Below, in pieces: positions 5,644-7,713 of a stretch of 7,713 nucleotides of DNA. The stretch's first letter is position 1. Each line of letters starts with the position of its first letter. Location: contig JBAQUQ010000033.1 in assembly GCA_049297615.1 (NCBI GenBank), positions 1-7,713 of the forward strand, read 5' to 3'. The notes beneath the pieces were generated by a model. That model was not told the origin of the DNA and made no database searches. It saw only the letters and a program-made list of their open reading frames with translations. This DNA comes from JAEMQF01 sp049297615. GTDB taxonomy: Bacteria; Pseudomonadota; Gammaproteobacteria; Burkholderiales; Burkholderiaceae_C. The position numbers were made by a program, and so were the translations under genes.

Positions 5644-6402
5644 TTACCTCGCTGGAATTGAAGCGGCGCGGCCCAGCAGGGTGCCCGACGCCGGCAGCGA
5701 TTCGGCTTCACCAAGCTCGAGGGCCCGGCCGGCGAGCACATGCTCGGCGACTTGCGCCAGCGAGGCGAAGACGCGCTGCGGCTGGGCTTGCGCGATCGGC
5801 ACGCCGGCGTTGTAGCCATAGGGCACGGCCCAGGCTGCGACCCCGGCGTTGCGCGCCGCGGCCACGTCGGTCGCCGAGTCGCCCACATGGGCCGTGCGCG
5901 CCGTGCTCGCACCCAGGGCGGCAGCGACGTGGCGCAGTACGCTGGCATGGGGCTTCTTCTCGGGCAGGGAGTCGCCGCCGATCACGAGTTCGAAATGCCC
6001 GGCCAGCCCCGTCGCGTGCAGCACGCGCATGGCGTGGTGATGCTCCTTGTTGGTGACGCAGGCCAGCAGCAGGCCTGCGGACCTGAGCCGGGTCAGCGCC
6101 GCGCTGCACCCGGCATAGGCAAGGGCCGAACTGCCCGCGAGGGCCGCGTAGTGTTCGTCCATGCTCGCGAGCACGCCTTCCACGCTCACTGTATCGGCCA
6201 GCGCGGGCTGTTCGAGCAGACAACGCGCCAGCAGGGCGAGCATCAAGTCGCGCGTGCCCGCGCCGATCAGGTTCGTGATCTGTGGAACCGGCCGGCGCGC
6301 CATGCCGTGCGATTCCAGGGCGCGGTTCACCGCTTCGGCGATTTCCGCAGCGGTGTCGACCAAGGTGCCGTCGAGGTCGAAGCTGATCAGGTCGTAGGCC
6401 AT
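5644..6402 (-). CDS. cbbZ: Phosphoglycolate phosphatase (Gph/CbbZ type)
   Basis: Starting at the ATG at 6402, the product has 252 residues and opens MAYDLISFDLDGTLVDTAAE. D9 and D11 are the HAD nucleophile and acid/base. Motif II is VTNK (116-119), the motif III lysine is in PEKKPHA (K149 or K150), and motif IV is GDSATD (174-179). This combination, with the VTNKE segment, is typical of Gph/CbbZ, which hydrolyses 2-phosphoglycolate made by Rubisco oxygenation or DNA 3'-end repair. The reading frame stays open far upstream of this ATG, but that part overlaps the transketolase gene in another frame and is not protein-like, so 6402 is preferred. The ribosome site is weak (AGGA, 15 bases upstream). 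The tail after about residue 224 (ALELGEAESLPASG and on) is an extra stretch of about 25 residues. The gene lies 41 nt after the transketolase gene and 3 nt before the cbbY-type gene. Confidence 0.88.
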   Translation of the reverse strand: MAYDLISFDLDGTLVDTAAEIAEAVNRALESHGMARRPVPQITNLIGAGTRDLMLALLARCLLEQPALADTVSVEGVLASMDEHYAALAGSSALAYAGCSAALTRLRSAGLLLACVTNKEHHHAMRVLHATGLAGHFELVIGGDSLPEKKPHASVLRHVAAALGASTARTAHVGDSATDVAAARNAGVAAWAVPYGYNAGVPIAQAQPQRVFASLAQVAEHVLAGRALELGEAESLPASGTLLGRAASIPAR

Positions 6403-6443
6403 GGCTTGTGCAATCTGTCCTGCGACGCCGCCGGCTCGCCTGC

Positions 6444-7713
6444 TCAGGCGCTGGCGCGCACCCGGCTTTGCGCTGGCTCGCATTGCGACTGTACGAGTTC
6501 GGCCAGCTTTTGCGCGCTCAGGCCGAAATGTTCGTAGACCTGGGCCGCGGGCGCCGACTCGCCGAAGCGATCGACGCCCAGCGCGGCGCAGCAGCCGTAT
6601 TGGGCCCACCAGCGCGTGACGCCGGCCTCGACGCCGACGCGCGGCAGGCCGGGTCCGAGAACGCTTTCGCGATAGGCGCGGTCCTGGCGGTCGAACAGGG
6701 TCGACGAGGGAATCGACACCACGCGAACCGGCAAGCCGCGCGCATCGAGCAAGGCCTGCGCCTGCATGGCCAGGGCCACTTCCGAACCCGTGGCCAGGAT
6801 CACGGCCCGCCGATCCTTGCGCTCGCTCAGCACATAGCCGCCACGGCGGATTTCGAGCACCTGCTCGGGGCTGTGGGTCTGAGCCGGAAGGTTTTGGCGC
6901 GACAGCAGCAGGGCCGTGGGCCGGTCCTTCTGCGCCAGGGCGAAAGTCCACGCGGTCGCCGTTTCGGCAGCGTCGCAAGGGCGCCAGACGTCGAGATTGG
7001 GGATCAGCCTCAAGCTCGCCGCGTGTTCCACCGCCTGGTGCGTCGGCCCGTCTTCGCCCAGGCCGATCGAGTCGTGCGTGAAGACGTGGAGCACGCGAAG
7101 CTTCATCAATGCCGCCATGCGGATCGCGTTGCGGCTGTAGTCGCTGAAGGTGAGGAAGGTGCCGCCGTAGGGAATGAAGCCGCCGTGCAGGGCCAGCCCG
7201 TTCATCACCGCCGCCATGCCGAACTCGCGCACGCCGTAGTTGATGTGGCGCCCGCCCGCGGCGCCGCCCCGCACCGCGCCGCAGCCGGGAAAGTCGGTCA
7301 GGTTCGAGCCCGTCAGGTCGGCACTGCCGCCGAGCAGCTCGGGCAAGTCCGGCGCCAGCCGGGCCAGCACCTTTTGCGAGGCCTTGCGCGTGGCCAGCGT
7401 CTCGCGCGACTGGCCGAACTCGGCGAGTACGCTCAGCCGGGTCTGTTCGAAGTCGCGCGGTAGCTCGGCCGCGATGCGCCGCAGATACTCGCCGGCCAGG
7501 CCGGGGAACGCGGCGCGATACGCGGCGAAGCGTTCCTGCCACTGCGCCTCGCGCGTAGCGCCGCTGGCGCGCGCGTTCCAGCGCTGGGCAATCGGTGCGG
7601 GGATTTCGAACGCCGCATGCGGCCAGCCGATCGCCTCGCGCGTGGCGGCGATCTCCTGCGCACCGAGCGGCTCGCCATGCGCCTTGGCGCTGCCGGCGCG
7701 GCCCGGTGAGCCC
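6444..7713 (-). CDS. tkt: Transketolase, C-terminal two thirds (5' end beyond the window)
   Basis: The frame is open from the right edge to a TGA at 6444-6446, giving 422 codons. The thiamine-diphosphate enzyme moves two-carbon ketol units between sugar phosphates in the pentose phosphate and Calvin cycles. It begins within the cofactor (PP) domain at KAHGEPLGAQEIAATREAIG, whose His matches an active-site His of transketolases. ASQKVLARLAPDLPELLGGSADLTGSN then leads into the pyrimidine-binding domain. GVREFGM holds the glutamate that activates the cofactor (codon 7224-7226), followed by THDSIGLGEDGPTHQ, SRQNLP and the C-terminal domain with ATGSEV and GESAPA. All these match E. coli TktA closely in order and spacing. 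The GTG at 7370 is internal, not a start. It leads a compact operon with the two phosphatase genes, so a cbbT role is likely, though a general tktA role is equally consistent with the sequence. Confidence 0.95.
   Translation of the reverse strand, partial: GSPGRAGSAKAHGEPLGAQEIAATREAIGWPHAAFEIPAPIAQRWNARASGATREAQWQERFAAYRAAFPGLAGEYLRRIAAELPRDFEQTRLSVLAEFGQSRETLATRKASQKVLARLAPDLPELLGGSADLTGSNLTDFPGCGAVRGGAAGGRHINYGVREFGMAAVMNGLALHGGFIPYGGTFLTFSDYSRNAIRMAALMKLRVLHVFTHDSIGLGEDGPTHQAVEHAASLRLIPNLDVWRPCDAAETATAWTFALAQKDRPTALLLSRQNLPAQTHSPEQVLEIRRGGYVLSERKDRRAVILATGSEVALAMQAQALLDARGLPVRVVSIPSSTLFDRQDRAYRESVLGPGLPRVGVEAGVTRWWAQYGCCAALGVDRFGESAPAAQVYEHFGLSAQKLAELVQSQCEPAQSRVRASA

Noticed and set aside
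6403..7542. Upstream extension of the phosphoglycolate phosphatase frame to 632 codons
   Set aside because: This part is an Arg/Ala-rich out-of-frame shadow of transketolase; the phosphatase fold begins exactly at the ATG at 6402.

Overview
The window is a low-GC insert of about 3.7 kb set between GC-rich housekeeping genes. It suggests a high-GC proteobacterium, probably betaproteobacterial and possibly autotrophic. That reading rests on three minus-strand genes at the right (transketolase, a Gph/CbbZ-type phosphoglycolate phosphatase and a CbbY-type HAD phosphatase), a combination typical of Calvin-Benson-Bassham (cbb) gene clusters. It also rests on the first 37 codons of a nitronate-monooxygenase-like gene at the left edge. 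The taxonomic call is inference; no rRNA or marker gene is present.

Layout: (1) 1-112, minus strand, 5' end of the nitronate monooxygenase-like gene. (2) 113-899, a GC-rich stretch with no convincing gene but several small inverted and direct repeats. (3) 900-1796, plus strand, a D12-class (Dam/DpnIIA-like) adenine-N6 DNA methyltransferase. (4) 1789-4113, plus strand, overlapping the methyltransferase by 8 nt, a 774-residue multidomain protein. It has an N-terminal PD-(D/E)XK-like nuclease segment, a central DGQHR (DndB-like) domain and a C-terminal segment with an RNxxxH HEPN-type motif. (5) 4325-4621, plus strand, a 98-residue HNH nuclease with its own sigma70-like promoter overlapped by a LexA-like box. 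(6) 4622-4836, intergenic with nested inverted repeats. (7) 4837-5640, 5644-6402 and 6444-7713, minus strand, the cbbY-, cbbZ- and transketolase-type genes, tightly packed as an operon transcribed right to left. The transketolase gene runs off the right edge.

How the genes may work together: the methyltransferase and the fused nuclease/DGQHR/HEPN protein look translationally coupled. They form a plausible two-gene modification plus restriction/sensing module, with the methylase marking self DNA and the large protein acting as nuclease-effector. The HNH gene has separate and possibly SOS-responsive control, so it may be a neighbour rather than part of the same operon. I see no integrase, transposase, tRNA or clear flanking target duplication, so the mechanism of insertion is unknown. 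The three-domain effector paired with a Dam-like methylase, without dndCDE or other phosphorothioate genes in view, is the best candidate here for an undescribed defence system.
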